A DNA stretch of 64,000 nt. It comes from Micromussa lordhowensis (Eukaryota; Cnidaria; Anthozoa; Scleractinia; Lobophylliidae). The notes beneath the pieces were generated by a model. That model was not told the origin of the DNA. It made no database searches and saw only the letters and a list, made by a program, of their open reading frames with translations. The stretch covers positions 18,934,430-18,998,429 of the forward strand of contig OZ026601.1 of the NCBI GenBank assembly GCA_964020085.1, written 5' to 3'. Positions 28,740-39,675 of the stretch are shown one piece after another; the stretch's first letter is position 1; every line of letters begins with the position of its first letter. The position numbers and the translations under genes were made by a program.

Positions 28740-31500
28740 CCTGATATCAATATTTTAGTGATTTTAAGCTTGGAAAACATTAAACAAGGCTATGAACTCA
28801 ACCTAATGTATTTATATGCTAGATTATGCTAGATTATGGAGATGAGGCACCATTGGCAAATATCTAGCACCTCTAGTAGAATCCTACTGTAAAAATTCAA
28901 ATATACAAATTGACTGAGATATCTTTGTTTATCATATTCGATCAAAATGCGGTTGAGTGTATGACGTCACCACTTGGCTAATTTGCATATTTTAAAAACT
29001 TGAATATCACTGGAACGAAAAGAGATATTTGAAAACAGTATTTTCACTCTTGTACAAACTACTTGTTTATGTCTTAAAATGGCTCAGATTTGAAGGATGC
29101 GATTTTCGTCATAGTGGCACTTTAAACGCCTCAATTATATCGAGAAGCTCCTCCTAACGGTCCACCTCGAAGCACAAATGTTTCCGTATTGAGCTCGCCT
29201 ATGGCAATGAACTCATTGTGAACAGTGTGGACCAGATAACTTTCTTGGACAATGCCATGGAAGGAAGACTTTTTTCTTTTAATACGTTTTAGATTTTACT
29301 AGATTGAGACTGTTGATAGAGGTCATTGAGTATGCAAACTTTCAATATAGCTATTTTTGGAATTATAGCAGTTTCATTAAATGCGAAAATTGTGAATGTT
29401 TTTGTTTTTCGTGCAATTTCAAGTGAGTGCGTTTTCATCCCGATTTCAACACTCACGCATTCTGGCATTGCGTAAATGTTTCTTGCACGAAGGTCACCGC
29501 CCCCCAAGTCCGAAGCTGCTCGTACGCCTATGCGGCGGAAGTACTGCAGAGAAGCTCTTCAAGAATTCTTTCTTTTTTTAATAGTTGAATAATACTCTTA
29601 GGACTCACTCTAGACGTTCACGGTAGCTTCTCCAGTATGGAATGTTTCGCTGTTGTCTATTTTCATGGTGGTACAAACTCAGATCTACTGCATAGTTGTC
29701 CTTTGTTAAACAGTCGAACTTCTGTTATACGGATACGAGCGAGATGAAACAAAGAGTCAGTAGTATAGATGATATCCATGTTACAGATTGGCAGTGACAG
29801 ATGTGATGCAAAACTGTGCACGAGGTCTTACGTATGGCCGTCGACCGGAGGCTTCGGGCCATATTTAAGAAAGAGGATACAGTTTTTAGTGCGAAGTCCG
29901 TAGGAGGGAGGACTTATTGAGGTTGAATTTGGAAAATATACTCCAAGTAAGCGAAATGCTAGTTCTTGGCCGAAAACGTGGCCTTCAGATGTCAATATTT
30001 TCGTTAGCTGGACACAATATGACAACATGCTAAAATACCGTAACATAAATCTGTTTAACCTTTCATTGTTGACTTTTCATTGTTAACTCCGTTAACTTCG
30101 TGTAGGGGTAGCAGGGGGCGTATATGACTACCTTGCAGGGTATGCGAGGCAAGTGGAAGTTTGAAAATACTAGGAAATTGCCTTTTCCCACTCCCCTGAA
30201 AATAAAGATGGCAACGTGTGTCGTGGTTTTCTTCTAGACGGCAAAATGCTGCACTTGGAACCTGAAGCACATCTTTCAAGAGATCGAAATGGCAAGGAAA
30301 CTCGACTGATGGTTAAGAAGGTGATAATGATTGCAAAAAGGTCTGAATCAGAGGTCTTCCTGAAAACATATAAACTAAAACAGCGCTACGGAAAACTGTG
30401 GACAAGTTTAAAATTGACTTTCTCGTCTACGGTATGGAAATATCGTTAGGTCAACTAAATGTATCGCTCATTAAAGGGGGAGTGTCACGCCGTATTGTAC
30501 CATCACTTAAAATGCCAATGCATCAGTGGAAACCTTAAAATAATGGTCTAGTTTTGTTGCCAAAGACTGTAAAACTACATTGACAATATAAACTTACATA
30601 TTCCGTCTAAGATGGCGAGGATAGAAATGGATTGCACTTTGAAAAAACTTGCCAGTTTTTTTCAAAATTTCAAGCTATCCATCGAAAAATCACCCAAAAA
30701 ATTATTATGGTGAGCTTTTCCTGCTAAAATTTCATTGGAATTCATCTTGCTGGTTCTGTAGGAGCATTTTTTGAACAATAACAGGTAAAAAGCAGTAATT
30801 TTGGCAGAATTGAACCAAAAAAAGCTCAAAATCCCGGTGACAGTGCTCCTTTAAATTAGCATTCTCTTCTAGATTATTTGTTTAGTGTTATTTATATAAG
30901 CTGCTGATTTTTGCGTTCTCAACTGATGGACAACAAAATTCATTTGGAAGCACAATTATACTTTTGAAGAACTCTTATATCCAAGTCACTATTTTTCATG
31001 AACAAGATCTTTATGACATTATAATTATTATATAATAATATTTGTAATTAAGTGAAGCTTGCTGACTTCGCACTTTCCGTTCGGAACTGCTCGTTTTAAT
31101 ATATCGAAATTGGTCTATTCTGATCTTGACTAATGAAAGGTTTTTAGAAGCCATGCAGTCGTTTGTAAATATGAAAACTCGTATCCAAAACAAACGCTTA
31201 ATGAACCGAATCAGTAATAGCTGCAAATGATATAAAAAAAAGCATTGATGGTTTTTCCGGCGTTTTACGCCTGAATTTGAACAAAATATGAGAACTTTTC
31301 TGGTTACGGTATTTTAGTTGTTTTGGCCACGAGCAAAATTACCTTTAAGATAGAAAAACTAAGATAGAAAAACACCAAAGAGATAATAATAACCCACAAA
31401 GAAACAAGGATGGTTATGGCAGGAGAAGATTAACACGAATTAAAAACGACGAATTTAAAAAATGCAGGCTAAACTTTTCAAGATGGACAAACTGTGGCGA
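28740..31500. other. Intergenic or intronic DNA, no convincing gene
   Basis: Short ORFs only. The part at 29.57-29.70 kb is homologous to 17.75-17.90 kb of the micro-exon locus, which supports that this is still inside that locus. A plus-strand ORF at 30216-30449 has no recognisable domain. Confidence 0.5.
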
Positions 31501-31523
31501 GGCTACTTTAAAGATTTACTTAC

Positions 31524-31547
31524 CTGCTGTCATTGATACGGTAGGCG
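31524..31547 (-). CDS. 24-nt micro-exon, peptide APTVSMTA
   Basis: Acceptor CATTTTCAG, donor GCAG|GTAAGTAA. It combines the PTVS core of type B with functional splice sites and so looks like an older state of that type. Confidence 0.6.
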
Positions 31548-31704
31548 CTGAAAATGATAAAAAAGTCTGAATTAAATTCAAACTAAACAAAGTTGACCTA
31601 TTCCTAAGAAAGCCTTAAACTTTCAAATCTTGGTGTTATCTACTTAGATATTGTTCTATATACCATGCCTAATCTATTTTGTGTTATAACATAGATAGGA
31701 AACT

Positions 31705-31850
31705 GCGCGCGCCTAATCCGTGTATTAATTACCCTGTGATAAAACACTCCGGACATTTGAGAGCACTCGAGAAATGTAGAAAACACTCCCAAATGCCCGT
31801 CGTCTTTTATCACAGTGTAATACACGGCTTAGGCTTCTTTATTTGTTAAA
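31705..31850. mobile_element. Hairpin MITE in an intron unit
   Basis: Inverted pair CCGTGTATTA with CCTGTGATAAAACACTC on the left, and its complement (GTCTTTTATCACAG, TAATACACGG) on the right, interrupting unit sequence that is continuous elsewhere. Confidence 0.55.
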
Positions 31851-32077
31851 TAACTTGATAGGTATTTTAAATCTGACAAAGGAAAAAAGTTAAAGATGAT
31901 CATGGTTTGAATGTTAACAAGCTTAAATGGCATATCTCTTTTCAGTGTTTGTTCGTACGACTGTACTCTTAGAAGGATTTTAAATAGCCGAGAATCCTCA
32001 TCAAGGATAATCTTCGAAGTGTGAGGGTAAGATGTCAAGAGCCTTTTTTTCCCTAAAAGAACGAGAATAATATCACT

Positions 32078-32395
<318 letters not shown>

Positions 32396-32594
32396 TAGAT
32401 TATTGCCGTTAGCACTGAAAGAGTAAAAGAGTGTTGAAACGATGGCGACACTTTGACAGAGTACAGTATTTCCAAAAACGTATATCCAAACGAGGAAAAT
32501 TGGCGAATCGATTGAAACGAAAACGTTGAAGGTTTTTTTTGCGTTAACGGCTGAATTTGAACAAAGCCAGTACTTTTCTACATATTTTACTTAC

Positions 32595-32618
32595 CTGCGA
32601 TTGATACATGATCAGGCG
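32595..32618 (-). CDS. 24-nt micro-exon, peptide APDHVSIA
   Basis: The most 5' exon found for the locus. Acceptor TGTTTTCAG, donor GCAG|GTAAGTAA, frame open. Diverged from the array exon at five positions or so while keeping all signals. Confidence 0.6.
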
Positions 32619-32619
32619 C

Positions 32620-34145
32620 TGAAAACAATCATAAAGTTTGGATTAAATTCAAACTAAGACAACTGTGGTAACAAATTTTGGTATTATCTTCTCAAATATT
32701 GTTCTTTATATTATGCGAAATCTGTTTTTTAATAACTTGATGAGCAACAAAATTTGTCTTGCGCCTTGAGTTGGTTACAATGGCCGGCAGCGATTCCCGT
32801 CCTTAGATGCCGCACTCCTTCAGCGGCGCGACGAGAATGGCTATCATACCTAACTGGACATGACGGCACGGTCACAGGACACACGAGGTAACCACACAGT
32901 TATAAAAAGATTAATTGAGCCAATGGCTTACTTATCTGTGTTGCGCCAAAAAGAACAAGGGCTTGCAGGATTCTCAAGGACATCATCTTTTATGCCTGTT
33001 ACAGAAAAAAAAGAAACATTCTTAACAATACGTTTTCAAGTTGGAGAAAACCAGTTACCAGTTTTTTTAATTTTACAACGAATAAGTGGTTTGAGGTTAT
33101 AAATGCTACCTCAAGATGAAATTCCAGTTCACTGAGGTCAAACCTTGTTGACTTTGACTTTAATTATTATATAATTTTATTAGAATTTATTATTATAAAA
33201 TAGTAATAAAGTTAGCTGAAAGGTCTCTAAGGAGTCCCTTGGCAGGGACGAAACATACACATGTAAGGCTAGCCATTGTAAAATTCTCACACTTAATTAT
33301 TATTAAAATATTATTAACAGCAATGTAACAGCAAGTTTGATTACTTAGTCTACGAGATGTTGTACATAAAGGACATCAAGCCTTCTCTTAACACGCAAGC
33401 CGACTCCATTCGCGCCAAACTGGTTACGTGACACTTTCGTACGATTTGTTTTCTTTTTTATTGTACTTATACTTTTTCACTTTTCAGCTTGATAACGGCG
33501 TAACGTAGCGCCGAAACGTCGTTCACTTTTTTAAATGTATTTTAAAATCTTTTAGCGTTTAACTTTGTGATCAATTTATATTTTTATTTTAAAAGGTCAC
33601 ACAATCAGCTAAAGGCTAAAACTAAGTAATCCATAGAAACAAATCATGGGGCAAACATGCTTGAAAAGTGAAGCAAAAGAAAAGTTCTAATCCAAAAAAA
33701 GGAAGCAAACTAATCTGGAACAATAATAACAAGACAATTATTTTGCCAAATAGTAGAAAACTAGCTTAAACGGAATGCTATTTAATAATTGCAGACTGCT
33801 AAGTGGGCTCTTTAACCCTGCAATATGATGAAAGCTAAGAAGCTGACAAGAGAAACAGGAAAAGTATCTGAAGTCCAGTTTGTCAAAGAAGGAAGGCGAA
33901 CGCCATAAAACTAGACCTGTTTACAGGTGTGAAGAAAATTACCCCCACAAAGGATGATCTTGTCCAGCTCTGAATAAGAATGGCCACTGCCACCTGAAAG
34001 GCCATTAAACAAAGTATGTAGAAGTAGATTGACTTCCAAGAAAGCAAATATAGTGGAGGAAAAAGATGGCAACGAGTCTTCCGATGAAGAATGCACTTAC
34101 TGTATCCCACTCTATTCCATGCGTGACAGGGTACAGCCATAAAAG
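32620..34145. other. Non-coding, with a PLE-tail-like remnant
   Basis: Around 33487-33521 CTTGATAA is followed by a CGGCG/CGCCG hairpin and GAAACGTC, a decayed version of the hammerhead-like motif at 27.6 kb. No coding region recognised. Confidence 0.45.
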
Positions 34146-35259
34146 TCACCATTGAAGGTAAGAGAGTGAAATGTTTACTATCTCAACTCAGGAGTAGGAG
34201 TGAATGCCACTGAAACATCATTCAATCAGCTGGAAAACATCCAGATTTCACTTGCTTCAAAGAGAATCTGTGATTCAATAGTTACAGATCTACTAAGCCC
34301 TAGCCAGTCGTTGGGGACGACACTGAAACAATATTTTGCGAGGCTGAGCTAAAAAATCCAGAGCAACTTGAAACAATAGAAAGAGCTGAAAGTCCAACTC
34401 CCTGGGTCTCCCCGATAGTGTGCAAGCAAGCCCAAAAGAAGACAGGAATACGTATTTGTGTCGATATGAGAGCGGCCATTCAAACAATAGCACGTGAACT
34501 AATGACATCGGGTGCCCACAGTATCCGGGCTACGACAGAAGGATGTCACCAACTAGAGCGAAAGGAAAACTCTCGAAGCCTAACTACTTTCGGAAATGAA
34601 GACTACTTGCCAATTGTGAGTAATGACTTCAGCAGGTATCCAAGGTGAAATCTTGGGGTCAACATAAGCAAAATTGTGATTTCTTTTATATGTTTGCCAG
34701 ATAATTAAGGAATCCTTGACGTCATGGATAAGAACGGACAATGGTCCATTATTCAACAACCAAAAACCCGAAGAGGCATTATAGGCGTCAACCGCTTAAC
34801 TAAACAATTGATGTACGTCTGGATTTAAGAAATCAGTGTTAAAGAAATTGCACCTTGCTCAAGCGTTCTTTTTTCTCTCCAAACTAGACCATATAAAAAT
34901 TAAAGGGAATGCCAGTCCTTTTTCCCCTCCAGTGGTAAGCTACATGCAGTCATCGACTGCCTATTTTTGACCATTGCTGGGAGTGCTTTTAAGGCTTTTA
35001 GGAGTTTTGAAATCAAAGTGTATATGCGTAGTGCATGTGTCATTAGGCATTCGAAGATAATGTCGATTTATGACGTGAGTTTTGTTGTTGTGAGTTCTCA
35101 TTTCTATGGAATATTCATCAGGCTGAGCAAAAGGAAGACTGGAATTATAATGAACAATCCAAAACTCAGTGGTTTCCCGGATCGACGACGTAATCGGCAG
35201 ACGTGATCATTTAAACACCAGGGTCAACCGATTTGATCAACAACCAGGATAGCGAGATG
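34146..35259. repeat. 2.6-kb tandem unit, copy 1, left part
   Basis: Together with 39676-41162 this makes one unit, split by the Ngaro-like insertion. It matches copy 2 (41172-43790) closely. Confidence 0.85.
34373..34500 (+). pseudogene. Ty3/gypsy reverse transcriptase fragment
   Basis: Translation gives SPTPWVSPIV followed by GIRICVDMR, the conserved start of a gypsy RT (family pattern TPWVSP..VV.K.DG..RIC.DyR). Only about 40 residues are recognisable, with stops upstream. Copies of the same fragment lie at about 41400-41530, 44040-44135 and 44655-44770. Confidence 0.65.
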
Positions 35260-35382
35260 GAGTAATCATTGATTAATGATGGTTAATTAACTAGTGATAG
35301 AGATATCGAATTTCCTTTATAATCTAGTGCGTGGCCTAGCGTCTCATCTTTTGTCAGATCCGGAGACGAGGCGTAATCTCTT
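35260..35382 (+). repeat. Split direct repeat A1
   Basis: Begins GAGTAATCATTGATTAATGA and ends CGTAATCTCTT; repeated as A2 at 39397-39519. Confidence 0.9.
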
Positions 35383-35421
35383 ATTCCTTCACGTTCTTTT
35401 CTCCAAACTCTTTCGTTCCTA

Positions 35422-36387
35422 ATGGCACTCTCCGCAGGCGCACGTCCAAAACGCCGCTCCAAGAAGGTGTCTGATCCAGACTTCGTGTACGATTTTCCAA
35501 CGGACTCGCTGTTTCATGACGCTCTCATTCCGGAGCAGGGCAATCCCGTTGACCCCGTTCTCTTCGAACAGTCTACCAAGTCAGAAGCTAGATCGTCTAA
35601 ATCAAAAACCAGACCAGTTACAGTACCTGGAGCTTCTTCACCGCCATTCGTTCCTGACGCCGATACCAATCCTTCTCTTTCATTCGACCAACAGCTTCAG
35701 TTGATCAAACTACAAAAGGAAAAGTTGGAGCTGGAGGTGAAAGTACTTGCCATGAGCCGCCAGGAACGCCGCCTCGAAAATTCGTTCGCAGATCTTTCCA
35801 CGCAAGACGCCAGAGACGCTATTGCGCCAAGACGCACCAAGCGCAACATCGACTGGCCACAGGATTTCGTTCCGTCCATTCAAGGTGAATATGATAAGTT
35901 AGAACTGCCCGAGTTTGTCTCGGGTTTCTTGATTATGATCAAAACCTACGATTCTTCGCTAAAGGATGCCATGTTAGCTCATCTCGAGTTACTACTCACT
36001 AAAGCAATTAGTTATTCGTGGATTAGCGTTCGTGGTTTTCATAAATTTATCGCCAAACAGGTCGAACAGCGTCGTTTGGAATGGCAGGATTTTAAGTCTA
36101 TCCAAGATCAAGCCACAACCTTTTTTCGCCATTCAGATTTACGAAATACACGACAGCGAATTGACAACCCGCGTCAACCCACTAACAACGCATCCTCGGG
36201 TGATCGTCAACAGGCGGTTCCACCCACAGTTAAAAAAGCTTGTAAAACCTGGAATTACACTGGCTCTTGTGATTGCGATCCGCAAGATGAAGTTAATTAC
36301 AAAGAACATCACCGCTGTCGAGTGTGCAAGGCGGATCACCCGATGCTTCATTGCTCAAAACGTCGCACACCAATCCCACCCCAATGA
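35422..36387 (+). CDS. Gag-like protein of the Ngaro-like element
   Basis: The 321-codon ORF starts at the first ATG after A1. It has a basic N-terminus (RPKRRSKK), a heptad-like helical stretch near residues 95-120 (LIKLQKEKLELEVKVL), and a C-terminal Cys/His cluster: CKTWN...C-D-C, HHRCRVCKADHPMLHC. That cluster is typical of gag-type proteins of YR retroelements and probably binds nucleic acid. The stop is TGA in the context CAA-TGA-CAA-CTA, and the RT region continues in the same frame, so a gag-RT readthrough product is plausible. Confidence 0.75.
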   Translation: MALSAGARPKRRSKKVSDPDFVYDFPTDSLFHDALIPEQGNPVDPVLFEQSTKSEARSSKSKTRPVTVPGASSPPFVPDADTNPSLSFDQQLQLIKLQKEKLELEVKVLAMSRQERRLENSFADLSTQDARDAIAPRRTKRNIDWPQDFVPSIQGEYDKLELPEFVSGFLIMIKTYDSSLKDAMLAHLELLLTKAISYSWISVRGFHKFIAKQVEQRRLEWQDFKSIQDQATTFFRHSDLRNTRQRIDNPRQPTNNASSGDRQQAVPPTVKKACKTWNYTGSCDCDPQDEVNYKEHHRCRVCKADHPMLHCSKRRTPIPPQ

Positions 36388-36396
36388 CAACTAGGC
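36379..36396 (+). promoter_or_regulatory. Candidate stop-codon readthrough signal (gag/RT)
   Basis: CAA TGA CAA CTA matches the tobamovirus-type rule stop-CAR-YYA, with the same upstream CAA. RT has no good start of its own and is in frame. Confidence 0.55.
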
Positions 36397-38142
36397 CGAG
36401 TAATTCCAGACGAAATTTCCTCAGCGACCTCTTTGACCCGGAACGGAAACGGACATGAAAATTTTAAAAATTCAGCTGTGGTTCGACATTACATTGCTTC
36501 TCGTCTCCAGCAGCCAAATGCCTTCGGTGCCAAGGTTTTGGTCCCTACTTCGCTCTTGCTTTCGAACTGGAGAACACTGCTTTCCAATTATCATGATAAC
36601 ATTGTGACCGATTTTCTTTCGTACGGTTGGCCTGTTAATTATACAGCACACACTCCTCCTGTTTCATCATTGCATAATCATCCATCTGCTACGAACTTTG
36701 ATTCGCACGTGCAAACCTATCTTGACACTGAATTATCTTGGAATGCTATAGCCGGGCCCTTTGATCATCCTCCATTTGCAGACGATTTCGTATCCTCGCC
36801 TCTTCAAACAGTGCCCAAACGTGGTACCTCGACGCGGCGCGTAGTTATGGACTTGAGTTTCCCTCACGGCTCCTCAGTCAACGATGGCATTTCTCAAGAC
36901 ACCTATTTGGGCGAGCATTTTAAGCTACGTTTGCCTGGCATTGATCGCCTCGTCGAATTCATTCTCGAGAAAGGTCGTAACTGTCTCATTTTCAAGAAGG
37001 ACTTGCGTCGGGCTTATCGACAGTTCCCTGTAGACCCCAAGGACTATAATTTACTGGGCTTTTGTTATAAGGGTAAATTTTATTTTGACACTCGTTGTCC
37101 TTTCGGTTTGCGTTCGTCAGCTATGATTTGCCAACGCACGACCAAGGCGGTCGTTCATATCTTCACTGAGCAGGGGTTTTTAGCAGACGTTTATCTTGAC
37201 GACTTTTACGGCGCGGAATATCCATCTCTTGCAGCCCAGGCCTTTTCCTGTCTCGGTCAGCTATTCCAACATCTCGGCTTAGATTCTTCTACTGAGAAGG
37301 ACTCGCCTCCTTCAACGTCCATGATTTGTCTCGGTATTCTTGTTGACACTGCAGCGTTCACCCTCGAGGTTCCTCCTTCACGTCTTGACGATTTACAGGC
37401 CGAACTCAAACTTTGGCAATCCTATACCTGTTTTACAAAGAAACAACTTCAGTCCCTTCTAGGGAAGCTCTCTTTTGTTACCGCTTGCGTTAAGCCCGGT
37501 AGAATCTTCATGGCTCGACTCCTAAATAGTCTTCGTGAGTGCACACAGCCAGCCCGTCACCGATACCCCATTTCTGCTTCTATGCTCTCGGATATTCAGT
37601 GGTGGCTCGATTTTCTTCCCCGGTTCAATCGCGTATCGCTCATCAAGCCTTCCTCTTGGGACTTTGAGAGCCTTAACTTCTCGACTGACGCCTGCCTTTC
37701 TGGAGGTGGCGCTACTTGTCTAACGGCGTGCATTAGCTTTGTTTTTCCTGATTGTATTTCTCCTGACAATCTTCATATCAACGCGCTGGAACTTTTCACG
37801 ATCGTTGTTTCACTCAAGCACTGGGCCCATCAGTTACGCGGACGCAAATTCATCATTGCCTGTGATAACTCCGCTGCGGTGACCGTTATCAATTCTACAA
37901 GATCCAAGGACCCTTTCATGCAGCGCTGTCTGCGACAACTTTGGTTCACCGCTGCTCTTTTCGATTTTGAAGTTCGAGCACTACATGTTCCTGGAAAACA
38001 CAATCAATTCGCGGACTGTCTCAGCCGTTGGCATTCAGATGCTTCAGCTCGCGATACTTATTATCGTCTGTGCAGTGACTTTGATCAGATTTTTCATTAT
38101 CAAGATATTGACTCCTCTTGTTTTTCTTTCGACGTTGCGTGA
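36388..38142 (+). CDS. Reverse transcriptase / RNase H of the Ngaro-like element
   Basis: The frame is open from the codon after the gag TGA to a TGA at 38140; no in-frame ATG lies near its beginning, which fits readthrough. RT motifs: VPKRG..RRVVMDLSFP, FKKDLRRAYRQF (first catalytic Asp near 36998), CPFGLRSSAMICQ and VYLDDFYG (near 37190). RNase H follows with STDACLSGGG (near 37680), the Glu in HINALELF, CDNSAAVTV and the final Asp in FADCLSRW. All catalytic acids are present. The enzyme would copy element RNA into DNA. Confidence 0.85.
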   Translation, partial: QLGRVIPDEISSATSLTRNGNGHENFKNSAVVRHYIASRLQQPNAFGAKVLVPTSLLLSNWRTLLSNYHDNIVTDFLSYGWPVNYTAHTPPVSSLHNHPSATNFDSHVQTYLDTELSWNAIAGPFDHPPFADDFVSSPLQTVPKRGTSTRRVVMDLSFPHGSSVNDGISQDTYLGEHFKLRLPGIDRLVEFILEKGRNCLIFKKDLRRAYRQFPVDPKDYNLLGFCYKGKFYFDTRCPFGLRSSAMICQRTTKAVVHIFTEQGFLADVYLDDFYGAEYPSLAAQAFSCLGQLFQHLGLDSSTEKDSPPSTSMICLGILVDTAAFTLEVPPSRLDDLQAELKLWQSYTCFTKKQLQSLLGKLSFVTACVKPGRIFMARLLNSLRECTQPARHRYPISASMLSDIQWWLDFLPRFNRVSLIKPSSWDFESLNFSTDACLSGGGATCLTACISFVFPDCISPDNLHINALELFTIVVSLKHWAHQLRGRKFIIACDNSAAVTVINSTRSKDPFMQRCLRQLWFTAALFDFEVRALHVPGKHNQFADCLSRWHSDASARDTYYRLCSDFDQIFHYQDIDSSCFSFDVA

Positions 38143-39189
38143 CAATATTTTCTTTTTTCTTTTGTAGACTTCAACAGGGGATCAGGTTCACATTTTCCTC
38201 CAGCCGTTCCGCTCGTCACCTTGGAGTCTTTTGTGTCGCGCCTTATCACAATGGCCCACGCCACGTCAACACAGAAAAACATTCAAGTTCATATCCGTAG
38301 TTACCAGATTTTTTGTGAACAGAGGGCTCTCCAGTCCTTTCCAATTAGGGTTAAATCTATAAGTTTGTATATCGCCTATTTAGTCACGCAAAAACGCGCT
38401 TATGGTACTATTCTTAATCATCTTAGCAGCCTCAAACATGCTCATCAAATCGCCGGATACGAGCTCACCTGGAGTTCTAATTATCATTTTCAACTTTTGC
38501 TGAGGGGCACTAAACGTTTCTTAGGCCAGGCTGTCGCTCGAAAATATGCTATTACGCCTTCTATTTTGCACGCCGCATTTGCCCATTTCAATCTCTCACT
38601 TCCGCTGCACACAGCTATGTGGGCTTTGTTTCTAGTTGCATTTTTTACTTTTTTACGCAAATCAAATTTAGTACCAGACAACCCGCGGCGAATTTCTCCT
38701 AAGGTCATCACTAGGGCAAGTTTGGCTTTTACACCTGTGGGCGCTAACATCCATGTCTCCGCTACCAAGACCATTCAGTGTCAGCAACGTTCTCTGGATT
38801 TGCCCATCCCCAGGGTCCCTGGGTCTCGTCTTTGCCCCATTTTCGCTCTTCGTCGCCATTTATCCCTAAATCCCGGGCCAGTTTCTGCTCCCCTTTTTTC
38901 AGTTATATCGGGGTCTGGCCTACAGCCCATTACTTACAAGCAATTTTGCGCCTTTCTTTCTCGGGTTCTTTCTAGTCTACAATTAGATCCCTCTAAATTT
39001 TCTCCTCATAGTTTTCGACGGGGCGGGGCTACTTTTGCCTTTGACTGTCATATTCCCTCCGAAATCATCAAATTGCAGGGCGATTGGCAAAGCGACGCAT
39101 ATCTCGTGTATCTAGAATTATCTCAGCAGCAGAAACAGCGCGCAGGTCAAGCTATGGCGGACAAGCTTCAGACTATGTTTCCAGAATAA
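38143..39189 (+). CDS. Tyrosine recombinase (integrase) of the Ngaro-like element
   Basis: The frame is open directly after the RT stop and is the same frame as gag and RT. The recombinase itself starts around 38221 (SFVSRLITMAHATSTQ, an N-terminal core-binding region). The catalytic half contains FLRKSNL (Arg I), a Lys in SATKTIQ, HSFRRGGATFAF (H-x-x-R) and GDWQSDAYLVYLE with Trp in the second His position and the nucleophile Tyr. It would integrate circular DNA without target duplication. Between the RT stop and the recombinase lies TTTTCTTTTTTCTTTTGTAG (38149-38168), a textbook-looking acceptor, so expression by splicing is an alternative to readthrough. Confidence 0.85.
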   Translation, partial: QYFLFSFVDFNRGSGSHFPPAVPLVTLESFVSRLITMAHATSTQKNIQVHIRSYQIFCEQRALQSFPIRVKSISLYIAYLVTQKRAYGTILNHLSSLKHAHQIAGYELTWSSNYHFQLLLRGTKRFLGQAVARKYAITPSILHAAFAHFNLSLPLHTAMWALFLVAFFTFLRKSNLVPDNPRRISPKVITRASLAFTPVGANIHVSATKTIQCQQRSLDLPIPRVPGSRLCPIFALRRHLSLNPGPVSAPLFSVISGSGLQPITYKQFCAFLSRVLSSLQLDPSKFSPHSFRRGGATFAFDCHIPSEIIKLQGDWQSDAYLVYLELSQQQKQRAGQAMADKLQTMFPE

Positions 39190-39294
39190 GGATTTATTAT
39201 TAGATTTCTCTTTTACTTTTTCATTTATTACCTTTTCGTATTCTCCTCAATCACCTCACTCTCCCTTTTTCTCCACTCCAGTTTGGGCACTTTG

Positions 39295-39396
39295 GCGTTC
39301 TTGTTTATTGTCCAGTATTTTGTCAGGCAGTTCTCGCACTGTGCAATAAACTCATTTTGCCCAAACGGTTGTGTCGTCTTGGTAACGTGGGTGATT
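39295..39396 (+). repeat. Split direct repeat B1
   Basis: Begins GCGTTCTTGTTTATTG, ends ACGTGGGTGATT, contains CAATAAACTC. Confidence 0.9.
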
Positions 39397-39519
39397 GAGT
39401 AATCATTGATTAATGATGGTTAATTAACTAGTGATAGAGATATCGAATTTCCTTTATAATCTAGTGCGTGGCCTAGCGTCTCATCTTTTGTCAGATCCGG
39501 AGACGAGGCGTAATCTCTT
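39397..39519 (+). repeat. Split direct repeat A2
   Basis: Matches A1 over 123 bp. Confidence 0.9.
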
Positions 39520-39573
39520 CCCACCACTCCCACCCTTAAACAATGTATTTTTATTAGTTTTTTCTTCTTAGTT

Positions 39574-39675
39574 GCGTTCTTGTTTATTGTCCAGTATTTT
39601 GTCAGGCAGTTCTCGCACTGTGCAATAAACTCATTTTGCCCAAACGGTTGTGTCGTCTTGGTAACGTGGGTGATT
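39574..39675 (+). repeat. Split direct repeat B2
   Basis: Matches B1 over 102 bp and forms the right end of the element. Confidence 0.9.

Larger units (their letters stand above)
35260..39675 (+). mobile_element. Ngaro/PAT-like tyrosine-recombinase retrotransposon, apparently full length
   Basis: The layout is A1 (35260-35382), gag-like, RT/RNase H and YR coding regions, B1 (39295-39396), A2 (39397-39519), a short spacer and B2 (39574-39675). A1/A2 are both 123 bp and B1/B2 both 102 bp and match almost exactly: split direct repeats as in Ngaro and PAT elements of the DIRS order. No target duplication, as expected for a recombinase mechanism; the empty site GAGATG|CAGACTCG is preserved at 42286. 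B repeats contain AATAAA. No methyltransferase domain is seen, which favours Ngaro over DIRS1. Coding regions look intact, so insertion is recent. Confidence 0.9.

Noticed and set aside
33487..33521. Fully formed hammerhead ribozyme
   Set aside because: The CUGANGA core is altered to CTTGATAA, so it is kept only as a decayed remnant.
34293..34508. Minus-strand ORF repeated at 41318, 43938 and 44577
   Set aside because: It is antisense to the plus-strand gypsy RT fragment and recurs only because the fragment is duplicated.
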